Shown here: piece by piece, positions 50,683-60,748 of the stretch
How positions within the stretch are numbered: position 1 is the stretch's first letter
Layout: each line of letters starts with the position of its first letter
Assembly (NCBI RefSeq): GCF_000585335.1
Contig: NZ_KK073872.1
Coordinates: 847,317-911,316, forward strand
DNA length: 64,000 bases
Direction: 5' to 3'
Source: Cloacibacillus evryensis DSM 19522
GTDB taxonomy: Bacteria; Synergistota; Synergistia; Synergistales; Synergistaceae
Notes under the pieces: generated by a model
What the model saw: the letters and a program-made list of their open reading frames with translations, nothing else
Database searches by the model: none
What the model was told of the DNA's origin: nothing
Made by a program: the position numbers and the translations under genes

Positions 50683-52599
50683 ATGCAAAACGAGATAATT
50701 TATGGCCCGACGCTTGCAGGCGAGGAAGACGTTTATCTCTTCCGTGAGGGGACCCACAGACGGATATATGATTTTCTCGGCGCGCATCCGCTGGAGCACG
50801 AGGGGCGTCCGGGCGTCCTCTTCGCTCTCTGGGCTCCCGGCGCGAAAGACGTCTATGTCATGGGCGATTTCAATTCATGGGACCGCGAGGGCTGCCCGCT
50901 CTCGCCTCGGTGGGATTCGTCCGGCATCTGGGAGGGGTTCGTCCCCGACGCGGCCCCCGGGCACCGTTATAAATACCTGATAAGGACCGCCGGCGGCGGG
51001 ATGCTTGAAAAGAGCGACCCCCTGGCGTTTGGTACCGAGCTGCCGCCCGCCTCGGCCTCCGTGGTCTGCGACCCCGCGCATGAGTGGCTGGACGCGGAGT
51101 GGATGGCGAAGCGCGCGGGGCGGAACGCCGTGGACGCGCCGCAGTCGATATATGAGATGCACGCCGGTTCGTGGCGGCGCGGCGACGGCGACGGCATCCT
51201 CTCATGGCGCGACCTCGCGGGGGAGCTGCCGCCCTATCTTGAGGCGAACGGCTTCACTCACGTTGAATTCATGCCCGTCATGGAGCATCCCTTTTACGGC
51301 TCATGGGGCTATCAGACGACGGGATATTTCGCGCCGACCTCGCGCTACGGTTCGCCGGAGGATTTCATGGCGCTTGTAGACGCGCTGCACGCGCGCGGCA
51401 TCGGCGTCATCCTCGACTGGGTGCCGTCGCATTTCCCGACGGACTCATACGGCCTCTCGCGCTTCGACGGCACGGCGCTCTACGAACACGAGGACCCGCG
51501 CCAGGGTTTCCACCCGGACTGGAAGAGCGCTATCTTCAACTACGGACGCAACGAGGTGCGGAGCTTCCTCATCTCTTCGGCGCATTACTGGCTCGACCGC
51601 TATCACGCGGACGGACTGCGCGTCGACGCCGTGGCCTCGATGCTCTATCTCGATTATTCGCGCCGCGGCGGCGAGTGGATACCGAATAAGTACGGCGGCA
51701 AAGAGAATATAGAGGCGATCGCCTTCCTGCGCGAGATGAACGGCGCGCTCTACGCGGATTTCCCCGGCATCTCGGTGACGGCGGAGGAGTCGACCTCGTG
51801 GCCGATGGTGACGAAGCCGGTCTGGCTGGGCGGCCTGGGCTTCGGCTATAAGTGGAATATGGGCTGGATGAACGACTTTATCTCCTATATGTCGCAGGAC
51901 CCCGTCTACCGCAAGTACCGCCACGACCAGCTCACCTTCGGCATGTGGTACGCCTACTCGGAGAATTTCGTGCTGCCTTTCTCGCACGACGAGGTCGTAT
52001 ACGGCAAATGTTCGCTGCTGGAGAAGATGCCCGGAGACGGCTGGCAGAAGGCGGCCAATCTGCGCCTGATGTTCGGCTGGATGTTCGGCCACCCCGGCAA
52101 GAAGCTTGTTTTTATGGGAGGGGAGTTTGGGCAGAGCCGCGAATGGAACCACGACCGCAGCCTCGACTGGCATGAGCTTGGCGACCCCCGGCACGCCGGG
52201 ATCGCGCGCTGGTTTGCCGACGTCAATAATTTTTATCGGAGCAGGCCGGAATTGTGGGAGCTCGATTCGTCTCCTGACGGTTTTGAGTGGATAGACTGCA
52301 GCGACCGCGACGCGGGGGTCGTCTCATTCATACGCCGCGACAGGGAGGGGCGCTCCGTCGTCTTTGCCGCGAATTTCACGCCGGTAGTGCGTTACGGCTA
52401 CCGCGTCGGCCTACCCGCCGGCGGACGCTGGGACGAGGCGCTTAACAGCGACGCGGAGATCTACGGCGGCTCGGGAGTCGGCAACATGGGCGGCGTCGAG
52501 GCAGAAGAGGTCCCGTTTCACGGGCAGGATTTTTCCGCGGCGCTGACGCTGCCGCCGCTTGGAATAATAATTTTGCGCGCTCCGGCGCTATGTTTATAA
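50683..52599 (+). CDS. glgB: 1,4-alpha-glucan branching enzyme
   Basis: 638 residues from ATG 50683 (GGAGG 9 bp upstream). N-terminal CBM48 (VYVMGDFNSWDREGCPLS), then a GH13 barrel: MPVMEHPFYGSWGYQTTGYF, DWVPSHFPTD, DGLRVDAVASMLYLDY (nucleophile Asp), TAEESTSWP (acid Glu) and PFSHDEVVYGK (third Asp). It adds alpha-1,6 branches to glycogen. It precedes malQ, so a glycogen turnover pair. Confidence 0.95.
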   Translation: MQNEIIYGPTLAGEEDVYLFREGTHRRIYDFLGAHPLEHEGRPGVLFALWAPGAKDVYVMGDFNSWDREGCPLSPRWDSSGIWEGFVPDAAPGHRYKYLIRTAGGGMLEKSDPLAFGTELPPASASVVCDPAHEWLDAEWMAKRAGRNAVDAPQSIYEMHAGSWRRGDGDGILSWRDLAGELPPYLEANGFTHVEFMPVMEHPFYGSWGYQTTGYFAPTSRYGSPEDFMALVDALHARGIGVILDWVPSHFPTDSYGLSRFDGTALYEHEDPRQGFHPDWKSAIFNYGRNEVRSFLISSAHYWLDRYHADGLRVDAVASMLYLDYSRRGGEWIPNKYGGKENIEAIAFLREMNGALYADFPGISVTAEESTSWPMVTKPVWLGGLGFGYKWNMGWMNDFISYMSQDPVYRKYRHDQLTFGMWYAYSENFVLPFSHDEVVYGKCSLLEKMPGDGWQKAANLRLMFGWMFGHPGKKLVFMGGEFGQSREWNHDRSLDWHELGDPRHAGIARWFADVNNFYRSRPELWELDSSPDGFEWIDCSDRDAGVVSFIRRDREGRSVVFAANFTPVVRYGYRVGLPAGGRWDEALNSDAEIYGGSGVGNMGGVEAEEVPFHGQDFSAALTLPPLGIIILRAPALCL

Positions 52600-52670
52600 T
52601 GTTGGTCTTCCCTTAATGTTTCAGTGTATAATATGTTCCAGCAATTTTGTGTAATACGGAGGGCGCTTTT

Positions 52671-54227
52671 TTGGAAAAAGGACGCAGAAGCGGAGTGTTG
52701 CTGCATATATCGTCGCTGCCGGGGGCTTTCGGCGTTGGGGACTTCGGCCCGGAGGCGTTTGCTTTCGCAGATTATCTTCACGGCGCGGGCTTTTCCGTCT
52801 GGCAGATACTCCCGCTTTCTCCGGCGATTTCGATATTCGGTTATTCGCCCTACAGCAGTCCCTCCGCCTTTGCCGGCAATATGCTTTTTATCAGCCCCCG
52901 CCGACTGTGCGCGGAAGGGCTCATAACGGAGGCGGAGCTTTCTTCTCACATGCTGCCCGCGGCTTCCGCGGCGGATTTCGACGCGGCGGGGCGCTGCCGC
53001 CGGGATCTGCTCTCCCTAAGCTGGAAAAGATTCAACGGCGACCCCGAAGCCTTCTCCGGCCTCCGCGGGCCGTTTGAGGATTTTCGCGGGAGAGAATCCT
53101 TCTGGCTCCGCGATTACGCCCTCTTTACACTGCTGAAAGAAAGATATGGGGACCGCTGCTGGCCCGAGTGGCCACGGGAGTTTGCGTCCCGGGACGAGGG
53201 GGCGCTGGCCGCGTTCGCCGCGAAAAATGAAGAGGCGCTCTCCTTCATCGAATTCACTCAGTTTATCTTTTATCGGCAGCTTGAGGCCCTCTCTGAATAT
53301 TGTGCCGCGCGCGGCGTGACGCTGATGGGGGACCTGCCGATATATGTCGCCTGGGACAGCGCCGACGTATGGTCGCACCCCGGCGCTTTCGATCTTGACG
53401 CCGAAGGACGGCCGCGCTGCGTGGCCGGCGTGCCCCCGGACTATTTCAGCGCTACCGGGCAGCGCTGGGGCAATCCTCTGTATAACTGGGAGGCGATGCG
53501 CGCCGACGGCTTCGCCTGGTGGAGGGGAAGGCTGGCGCACAGCCTTAAATACTGCGGGCTGATGCGCATAGACCATTTCCGGGGATTATGCGCCTATTGG
53601 GAGATCCCCGCCTCCGAGCGCACGGCGCAGAACGGATGCTGGCGTCCCGCGCCGGGGCGCGAGATGCTCGAGGCCTTTTGTTCCGACCTCGGCGCGGGCG
53701 CGGGAGAGCTGCCGTTTATCGCCGAAGATCTCGGGGTCATAACGGACGATGTGCGCGCGCTGATGGAGGAGTTTTCTCTTCCGGGCATGAAGGTGCTGAT
53801 GTTCGCTTTCGGAGACGGCGTCGCGGACAACCCCTACGCGCCGCACAACATCAGGCCGCGCAGCGCCGTCTACACCGGGACTCATGACAACGATACGGCG
53901 GTCGGCTGGTGGCGCGGCAGCTCCACCGTGCGCGAGCGCGTCAACTTCGCCGCCTACGCGGGGCGGGAGGTGACGCGTGAGAATGTCAGCCGCGTCATGA
54001 TACAGATGGCGCTCTCTTCAGTCGCCGATCTCGCCGTCATCCCCGCGCAGGACCTTCTCGGCCTCGACGGCTCGTGCCGCATGAACAGGCCGGCGGCGGC
54101 GCGGGGAAACTGGAGCTGGCGGCTGCTCCCCGCGGAGTTTTGTTCGCTCCTGCCCGGCGGCCATGATTTCTCTGAAAGGCTCAGAGAGCTGAATATATTA
54201 TACGGGCGTTTTAAAGAGGCTGATTAA
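52671..54227 (+). CDS. malQ: 4-alpha-glucanotransferase (amylomaltase)
   Basis: About 518 residues from TTG 52671, with CGGAGGG 7 bp upstream. GH77 motifs: SGVLLHISSLPGAFGVGDFG, GDLPIYVAWDSADVW, MRIDHFRGLCAYWEIP (nucleophile region), PFIAEDLGVITDDV and YTGTHDNDTAVGWW. It moves glucan chains between maltodextrins. The end abuts the next ATG directly. Confidence 0.95.
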   Translation: MEKGRRSGVLLHISSLPGAFGVGDFGPEAFAFADYLHGAGFSVWQILPLSPAISIFGYSPYSSPSAFAGNMLFISPRRLCAEGLITEAELSSHMLPAASAADFDAAGRCRRDLLSLSWKRFNGDPEAFSGLRGPFEDFRGRESFWLRDYALFTLLKERYGDRCWPEWPREFASRDEGALAAFAAKNEEALSFIEFTQFIFYRQLEALSEYCAARGVTLMGDLPIYVAWDSADVWSHPGAFDLDAEGRPRCVAGVPPDYFSATGQRWGNPLYNWEAMRADGFAWWRGRLAHSLKYCGLMRIDHFRGLCAYWEIPASERTAQNGCWRPAPGREMLEAFCSDLGAGAGELPFIAEDLGVITDDVRALMEEFSLPGMKVLMFAFGDGVADNPYAPHNIRPRSAVYTGTHDNDTAVGWWRGSSTVRERVNFAAYAGREVTRENVSRVMIQMALSSVADLAVIPAQDLLGLDGSCRMNRPAAARGNWSWRLLPAEFCSLLPGGHDFSERLRELNILYGRFKEAD

Positions 54228-56132
54228 ATGAACCATCTTCTGAATTCAAGGGCCGTCTACCGGGCGGCCGGACGTGATTACCGCGAGCTGATATTTTTCT
54301 CCTTTATGATCCTGGCCATCTTCCTCAAGTTTTATTTTCTTGAGTATGAGGTCTCAAGGGCGGTCACGCGCGTGCCGTTTTCCGTCGCCGCCTCTTTGGC
54401 GATCGCGGCGGCGCTGGTCCTTCCCGCGTCGCTCTTCTGGCACAGGGGACGCCTCGCGCTTTCGCTGCTGCTGGATTTCATGCTGACGGCGCTGGTGATA
54501 ACCGACATTCTGCACATGCGCTACTATTCTGACCTCTTTACCTTTCACAACCTTGGGCTTTCCGCGCAGGTGGGAGAGGTCTCGGAGTCTGTATTCGCCC
54601 TTTTTTCGGCGAAGGACCTGCTTTACTTTTTTGACATTCCGGTGCTGTTCGGTTATTTCCGGATATTCCGGCACATTTCCGTGCATCCCTTTTTCCACCG
54701 GATCACCCGCCGGCGATTTTTCCGGACATGCCTGCTGTTCGCGGCGGCGGTCGCCGTCGTCGCCTTTCATATCAGCGGCTATAATAAAAAAGTGCCAGGC
54801 GTTCTGCGTTCTATGTGGGACCGCCCCGCCGTCTGCAACAACGTCGGCGCGCTGACCTATCACCTGGCGGACAGTTGGAATACGCTGACCGACAGGGCCG
54901 CCCGCCCGAAATTGTCGGCGTCGGAGCTTGAAGGCGTGCGGGAATGGTTTGAGGGGCATCTCTCCCGGCAGCGCCGCCCGCAGGGTGTATTCGGCATAGC
55001 CAGGGGCAAAAACCTCATCGTGATCCAGGTGGAGTCGCTTCAGAGCTTCGCCGTCGGCCTCAAGGTCGGCGGGCGTGAGGTGACGCCGAACCTCAACGCC
55101 TTTGTAAGGGAGGCTTCGCTGGCTTCCAACGTCTATAACCAGACCGGCTCCGGCAACAGTTCCGACGCGGAGTTCCTCGCGAACGCGGCGCTCTACCCGG
55201 CGGCCTCTGGCGTAGCCTATACCCGCTTTGCCGGCAATCATTACGCGGCTCTTCCCGGAGTGCTGCGGGAGAACGGCTATCGCGCGGTCGCGATGCACGG
55301 AGACCGCGCCGGCTTCTGGAACCGCGGGCATATGTATCCAGCGCTCGGCTTTGAGAGGTTTATCAGTAAGAAGGATTACGTGAACGACGAATCGATCGGC
55401 ATGGGGCTAAGCGACAGAAGCTTTTTCCGCCAGTCGCTCGCAATGCTTTCGCGGGAGCGACAGCCCTTCTACGCCTTTATGATAACGCTCACCAGCCACT
55501 ATCCCTATAGTTTCCCGAAACTTCTCGAGCAGGCCGCGTTTGACGCCGGCGAATATAAAGGTACGGTCGTCGGCAGCTACCTCGCGGCGATCCATTATCT
55601 GGACCGGGAGTTCGGCGCTTTTATCAAGGGGCTGAAAAAGTCGGGACTTTACGATAAGAGCGTCATCGCCCTTTACGGCGACCATAACGCGATCCCGCGC
55701 TGGGATTCCCCGACGCTCTCCAAGCTGCTGGGGATAGACTTCACAAAGGATCATAACTGGCGCTATGTGCAGCGCGTGCCGCTGGTGATAAACGTTCCCG
55801 GCGTAAAAAAGCTTGGCTGGAATCATAAGATGGCGCTGGGACTTGTCAACCTTCCCCGCTCTCTGGCGCTGCTGCTGGGAATAGATTTTGAGAGCGGCCT
55901 CGGAACCGACATCTTCGACGGGAGTGATGCCCCCGTGATCTTCCGCAACGGCTCCTACGTCACGGGCGAGATATTTGTCGAACCGGCGAAGAAGAGCGCC
56001 GTCAACGTCAGGAGCGGCGAGCCCCGGGACTATTCGGTGTATGCGGAGATGACGGAGAGGGTCAAAAAGACGCTCGATATAAGTGACAAGATATTGGAAT
56101 ATGACCTGATGCCTCAAATTTACAATAAATAG
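54228..56132 (+). CDS. LtaS-like alkaline-phosphatase-superfamily membrane enzyme, copy 1
   Basis: 634 residues: about five N-terminal membrane segments (residues 20-185), then an extracytoplasmic sulfatase-like domain from about 240. NLIVIQVESLQSFAVGLKV holds the metal Glu, GSGNSSDAEFLANAALYP the nucleophile site, and YGDHNAIP the late metal Asp/His. LtaS-type enzymes transfer glycerophosphate. Where LtaS has KTSDAE this has NSSDAE, so Ser replaces the catalytic Thr. Acceptor unknown. Confidence 0.85.
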   Translation: MNHLLNSRAVYRAAGRDYRELIFFSFMILAIFLKFYFLEYEVSRAVTRVPFSVAASLAIAAALVLPASLFWHRGRLALSLLLDFMLTALVITDILHMRYYSDLFTFHNLGLSAQVGEVSESVFALFSAKDLLYFFDIPVLFGYFRIFRHISVHPFFHRITRRRFFRTCLLFAAAVAVVAFHISGYNKKVPGVLRSMWDRPAVCNNVGALTYHLADSWNTLTDRAARPKLSASELEGVREWFEGHLSRQRRPQGVFGIARGKNLIVIQVESLQSFAVGLKVGGREVTPNLNAFVREASLASNVYNQTGSGNSSDAEFLANAALYPAASGVAYTRFAGNHYAALPGVLRENGYRAVAMHGDRAGFWNRGHMYPALGFERFISKKDYVNDESIGMGLSDRSFFRQSLAMLSRERQPFYAFMITLTSHYPYSFPKLLEQAAFDAGEYKGTVVGSYLAAIHYLDREFGAFIKGLKKSGLYDKSVIALYGDHNAIPRWDSPTLSKLLGIDFTKDHNWRYVQRVPLVINVPGVKKLGWNHKMALGLVNLPRSLALLLGIDFESGLGTDIFDGSDAPVIFRNGSYVTGEIFVEPAKKSAVNVRSGEPRDYSVYAEMTERVKKTLDISDKILEYDLMPQIYNK

Positions 56133-56146
56133 GTGATCGTTGACTG

Positions 56147-58063
56147 ATGTTTTTCCCGCATAAGGATAAACCGGTTTCCATAAGCGGATATCTGTTCGCG
56201 GCCGTCGTCGCCGCGGCGGTCTGGCTCAAGTTCCTCTCGGTGGACTATGCCGTCGCCGACGTGCTCAACTGGCCCACCTTCGGCGTGCTGACGATGCACG
56301 CGCTGCGCCATACGGCGCGCGCGCTCGCCGTCTCGCCGTCCTCGCTCGGGGCCATCCTCTGCCTGCTGCTGCCGCTGATGTTCTTCCCGCCGCGCCGGCG
56401 GGCGGCTGCGCTCGTAGTCATGGACCTGCTGCTTTCGGCGCTCGTGCTCACCGACAGGCTCTTTATACGCTATTACGCCGATATCTTTATCTTCCACGAC
56501 CTGATGCTCGTGCCGCAGACCGGGCTCATCGCGAAGTCGATCTGGGCGCTGCTGAAACCGTGGGACCTGCTGATCTTTGCCGATATCCCCCTTATCGTCT
56601 GGCTGATGCGCGGCGGCAGGCTTCGCGTCGTCTTCAAACGGGAGCGGAGGCGAGACGCGGCCCTGCTGCTCGCCCTCTTCCTCTGTGCGGCGGCGGTTCA
56701 GGGAGCCGCCGTATGGCACATCATAAAGTTCCGTCCGAACATCATCGACGCGATGTACGACCGCCTCTCCGTCTGCGCCTGGGTCGGCACCGCCACCTTC
56801 CACTGGTGGGACTTCTTTTCTCTGACGCGCAAGGCGCTGAAGCCGCAGAATGTTTCGCCGGAGACGGTGGACGAGATACGCGGATGGTTCGCGGCGCACC
56901 GCACCGTGCCGCACGGGGGCACGAGCGCGAAAAACCTGATCCTCGTGCAGTGCGAGGCGCTGCAGTATTTTGCCGTTGATCTGGAGATAGGCGGCGTGCC
57001 CGTGACTCCGAACCTCAACCGGTTCAAAAACGAGTGCCTCTATTTTCCCAACACCTGGAGCCAGGCCGCGGGAGGCAACAGCTCGGACGCGGAGTTTATG
57101 GCCAATACCGGCCTTTTCCCCGCCGCCTTCGGAGCCGCCTATACGCTCTACGCGGACAACGATTATAATTCCCTCGCGCGCGCGATGCGCCGGCGCGGGG
57201 CGCGCGCCGTCGTCGTGCAGGGCACGCGCAGCGCCTTCTGGAACTGCCACCGGATGCACCCGAAGCTCTGGTTCCACCGGCAGTACAGCCAGAATACCTT
57301 TCCCAACGACGAGGCGATCGGCCTCGGCCTGAGCGACGAGGCGATCTTCTCACGGGCGCTTCAGATATTCAGAGAAATGAAAGGCCCGTTCTATGGCTTC
57401 ATCGTCACCCTCTCGAGCCACCACCCCTTCGACTTCGCGGAGCTGCCGCGGGATACGCTGCCGCTGCCGCCCGAGCTGCGGGGAACGCTCATCGGCAGCT
57501 ATCTGCTGTCGATAAACTATTTTGACCGGCAGTTCGGAATGTTCATCGACGGGCTTCGGAGCTCAGGGTTGCTCGATAAGAGCCTTGTCGTGGTCTACGG
57601 TGACCATCCGGCCATTCCGATCGCCTATAAAGAGGACATGGAAAAACTTCTCGGGAGAAAGATAGAAGAGGCGGTCGACTGGAAGGCTACGCGGCGCATC
57701 CCGCTCCTCTTCCGCACGCCGGAGACGGCGAAAGCTCCGCGCGTCGATGAGAGAAACGTCGGGCAGATGGATATTCTGCCGACCGTTTCGGGGCTGATGC
57801 GGCTCGATATCGGCACCGCTTTCGGAAATGACCTGCTGGGCAAGGATGCCGTCGGCCCGGTCATCTTCCGCAACGGCAGTTATATCGAGGGGAACGTCTA
57901 TGTCGAACCAGCCGCGGGGCGCGCCACCGATCTGAATACCGGCGAACGCCTCGACTGCTCCGCCTATGACGGACTGACGGACGAGGCGGAACGCCGCCTC
58001 CGATACAACGACCTGATCCTTGAAAAGAACCTGATCGAAAAAATTATCGGGAAACAACAGTAG
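56147..58063 (+). CDS. LtaS-like alkaline-phosphatase-superfamily membrane enzyme, copy 2
   Basis: 638 residues with the same plan as copy 1: membrane part to about residue 190, then NLILVQCEALQYFAVDLEI, GGNSSDAEFMANTGLFP and YGDHPAIP. It is a clear but diverged paralog, 14 bp downstream. It too has Ser in the nucleophile position. The pair may act on different acceptors or one may prime and the other extend, as known for some LtaS pairs (inference). Confidence 0.85.
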   Translation: MFFPHKDKPVSISGYLFAAVVAAAVWLKFLSVDYAVADVLNWPTFGVLTMHALRHTARALAVSPSSLGAILCLLLPLMFFPPRRRAAALVVMDLLLSALVLTDRLFIRYYADIFIFHDLMLVPQTGLIAKSIWALLKPWDLLIFADIPLIVWLMRGGRLRVVFKRERRRDAALLLALFLCAAAVQGAAVWHIIKFRPNIIDAMYDRLSVCAWVGTATFHWWDFFSLTRKALKPQNVSPETVDEIRGWFAAHRTVPHGGTSAKNLILVQCEALQYFAVDLEIGGVPVTPNLNRFKNECLYFPNTWSQAAGGNSSDAEFMANTGLFPAAFGAAYTLYADNDYNSLARAMRRRGARAVVVQGTRSAFWNCHRMHPKLWFHRQYSQNTFPNDEAIGLGLSDEAIFSRALQIFREMKGPFYGFIVTLSSHHPFDFAELPRDTLPLPPELRGTLIGSYLLSINYFDRQFGMFIDGLRSSGLLDKSLVVVYGDHPAIPIAYKEDMEKLLGRKIEEAVDWKATRRIPLLFRTPETAKAPRVDERNVGQMDILPTVSGLMRLDIGTAFGNDLLGKDAVGPVIFRNGSYIEGNVYVEPAAGRATDLNTGERLDCSAYDGLTDEAERRLRYNDLILEKNLIEKIIGKQQ

Positions 58064-58138
58064 CTTTTAAGTTGTCATCCGCCCATTCTGAGGGTATGAT
58101 TACTTCATGTGTGAAAAATAGACAGAGGTGGCCTTATT

Positions 58139-59452
58139 ATGGATAAGACGGAACTTTTTTATTGGCTGATATGGTGGGGCTGGTGGCTGGTCCAGTTCGT
58201 CCTCTACATATTGCTGGGAGCTCTGATGTGCGACGGCGTATATCAGATAATAGTCAGCCTGCGCGGTTTCTGGAGCCAGAAAAAAATGCCCCAGGCAAAG
58301 CGTTACCGCCGCTTTGCGGTGCTGGTCCCCGCCCACAACGAGGCGATGGTCATCGTGCCGCTTCTCAAAAGCCTGGCGGGACAGAATTACCCGAAGAACT
58401 GTTACAAGGTCTACGCCTCCTGCGACAACTGCACCGACAACACCGCGGAGCTTGCGCGCGAGAACGGCGCCGTGGCGCTGGAACGCTTCGACGACGAACA
58501 CAACGGCAAGACCTGGAACGTGCGCTGGGCGCTGACGAAGATACCGTTTGAGGAATACGACGCCCTCGCGATGTTCGACGCCGACAACCTCGCCGAGCAC
58601 AACTTCCTGATGGCGATGAACAACTACATGGAGCTGCACCCGGAGGCCGAGGCCATCCAGGGCGTGCTGGACGTGAAAAACCCTGACGATAACTGGCTGA
58701 CGCGCTCCTACGCGCTCGCCTACTGGTTCACGAACCGTTTCTGGCAGCTCGCGCGCGGCCTTTGGGGGCTCTCCTGCACGCTCGGCGGCACGGGGCTCGT
58801 CATCCGCACGGCGACGCTCGAACGTATCGGCTGGAACCTCCAGAGCCTCACGGAGGACCTTGAAATGTCGACGCGCCTCATCCTTTCCGGCAGCCGCGTC
58901 CACTGGAACGACGCCGCGGTCATCTACGACGAAAAGCCGCAGGACATGGCCGTCTCCAAGCGCCAGCGCACGCGCTGGATGCAGGGGCACTACTGGGTCT
59001 TCTGGACTTACGGCTGGGATTCTTTGAAGGCTTTCTTTGTAACGCGCAGGCTGCAGTACCTCGACCTCTTCCTCTATCTGCTCGCGCCCGCGAAGTCCTG
59101 TCTCGGCATCATCATCATGATCGCCGGCATGGCCTTTACCCTCGTGAACAACATGGTGCTCTATCCCTCGTCGGATATCCCGCAGTCGATGCTTGAATGG
59201 ACGCTCTTCTTCGGACTGCCGATCTTTTCGATCATCGCCTTCTGCCTGCTCTGCGCCATCGCGGGGCCCTCGATGCATGAAAAAAAATTTACTCTGCGCT
59301 ACGTGAAGGATACCTTCGCCTACTTCTGGTTCGGCCTCACCTGGATACCGATCCTCTTCAAGGCGGCCTTCCTCGCGAAGGATCAGGGCAAGTGGGTGAA
59401 GACGGAACACACGCGCGGCATCTCGCTTGACGATGTAAAGCCCAAGAGTTAA
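58139..59452 (+). CDS. Membrane glycosyltransferase family 2
   Basis: 437 residues. A membrane segment at about 10-35, a GT2 domain with VLVPAHNEAMVI, DADN (metal Asp pair), LTEDLEMSTRL (catalytic ED) and QRTRWMQGHYW (QxxRW), then three to four C-terminal membrane segments. This is the processive BcsA/NodC-like arrangement. It may make a cell-surface polysaccharide or glycolipid with the adjacent LtaS-like enzymes. Confidence 0.88.
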   Translation: MDKTELFYWLIWWGWWLVQFVLYILLGALMCDGVYQIIVSLRGFWSQKKMPQAKRYRRFAVLVPAHNEAMVIVPLLKSLAGQNYPKNCYKVYASCDNCTDNTAELARENGAVALERFDDEHNGKTWNVRWALTKIPFEEYDALAMFDADNLAEHNFLMAMNNYMELHPEAEAIQGVLDVKNPDDNWLTRSYALAYWFTNRFWQLARGLWGLSCTLGGTGLVIRTATLERIGWNLQSLTEDLEMSTRLILSGSRVHWNDAAVIYDEKPQDMAVSKRQRTRWMQGHYWVFWTYGWDSLKAFFVTRRLQYLDLFLYLLAPAKSCLGIIIMIAGMAFTLVNNMVLYPSSDIPQSMLEWTLFFGLPIFSIIAFCLLCAIAGPSMHEKKFTLRYVKDTFAYFWFGLTWIPILFKAAFLAKDQGKWVKTEHTRGISLDDVKPKS

Positions 59453-59461
59453 GGGGGGATC

Positions 59462-60748
59462 GTGATAGAAACACAATTCTCCCTCCTTGCGAAGCGCCGC
59501 TTTCTGCCGCTCTTCCTGACGCAGTTTCTCGGGGCCTTCAACGACAACCTCTTTAAGAGCGCGCTTGTGATCCTCATCACCTTCCGCCTTGCGGAGACCT
59601 ACAACGTCAACGCGCAGATCATGATCACGGCGGTGGCGGGACTGTTCATCCTGCCGTTCTTTCTCTTCTCGTCCCTCGCCGGGCAGATCGCCGACAAATA
59701 CGAGAAGTCGTTCCTCATCCGCATAATAAAGCTTGTAGAGATAATCCTCATGTGCCTTACGGCGGCGGCCTTTGAGACGATGCACCTGTGGTGGCTGATC
59801 TTCCTGCTATTCTGTATGGGGACGCAGTCTACCTTTTTCGGCCCGCTGAAGTTCAGCATCCTGCCCCAGCTTCTTAATGACGATGAACTGGTGGCCGGCA
59901 ACGGCCTGGTAAACGCGGGAACTAATATCGCGATACTGACGGGGACGCTTTGCGGCGGCCTCTTTATCCTCTCCCCGCTTGGGCGGCACTACATATCGGC
60001 CGGCGTCGTCGGCGTGGCCGTCGCCGGATATGCCGCGAGCCGCTTCATACCGACGGCGGAGCCCTCCTCCCCCGGGCTGCGGATCGACCGCAACCTCTTC
60101 CGCTCCACCTGGGAGATGCTCGTCTATCCGTTCTGCAACAGGGACGTCTTTCGTTCGATAATCGGCATCAGTTGGTTCTGGTTCCTCGGTTCGGTCTTCC
60201 TCGCGCAGTTTCCCTCCTTCGCCAAAGACGCGCTCGGCGGCGACGAACAGGTCTCGACCCTCTTTCTCGTCCTCTTCTCCGTCGGCGTCGGCGCGGGCGC
60301 GACCTTCTGCAACAAGCTGCTCAAGGGACGCGTCTCCGGAAAGTACCTCTCCTGCAGCCTTATCGGAATGAGCCTGTTCATAGTGATGCTCTATATATTC
60401 AGCGCAGCCGCGCCCGCGGGAGGCGAATTGATCTCGGCCCTGCAGTTCATACGCGGGCCGCGGGCCGCGGGCATCGTCTTCGCGATGTTTATGATCGCCG
60501 CCTGCGGCGGTCTCTACAGCGTGCCGATGTACGCGATGATGCAGAGGATGACGCCGGAGTCGCACATGGCGCGTGTCATCGCCTCCCTCAATATAATTGA
60601 TTCTCTCGGGATGGTGGCGGCCGCCATGCTTACGGCGCTGATGATTTCCGCCGGCGTGTCCATATCGGGGATATTTCTTTCCATGGCCTTTCTCAACCTG
60701 CTGATGCTGCCGCTGACGATAAAATTATCGAGGATAAGCTATGACTGA
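59462..60748 (+). CDS. LplT-like MFS transporter
   Basis: 428 residues, about twelve membrane segments, from GTG 59462. FLTQFLGAFNDNLFKSALVIL and GTQSTFFGPLKFSILPQLL match the LplT group of lysophospholipid flippases in the major facilitator superfamily. The stand-alone form is seen here, without an acyltransferase domain. It follows the glycosyltransferase by 9 bp and overlaps the aldolase gene by 8 bp. Confidence 0.88.
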   Translation: MIETQFSLLAKRRFLPLFLTQFLGAFNDNLFKSALVILITFRLAETYNVNAQIMITAVAGLFILPFFLFSSLAGQIADKYEKSFLIRIIKLVEIILMCLTAAAFETMHLWWLIFLLFCMGTQSTFFGPLKFSILPQLLNDDELVAGNGLVNAGTNIAILTGTLCGGLFILSPLGRHYISAGVVGVAVAGYAASRFIPTAEPSSPGLRIDRNLFRSTWEMLVYPFCNRDVFRSIIGISWFWFLGSVFLAQFPSFAKDALGGDEQVSTLFLVLFSVGVGAGATFCNKLLKGRVSGKYLSCSLIGMSLFIVMLYIFSAAAPAGGELISALQFIRGPRAAGIVFAMFMIAACGGLYSVPMYAMMQRMTPESHMARVIASLNIIDSLGMVAAAMLTALMISAGVSISGIFLSMAFLNLLMLPLTIKLSRISYD

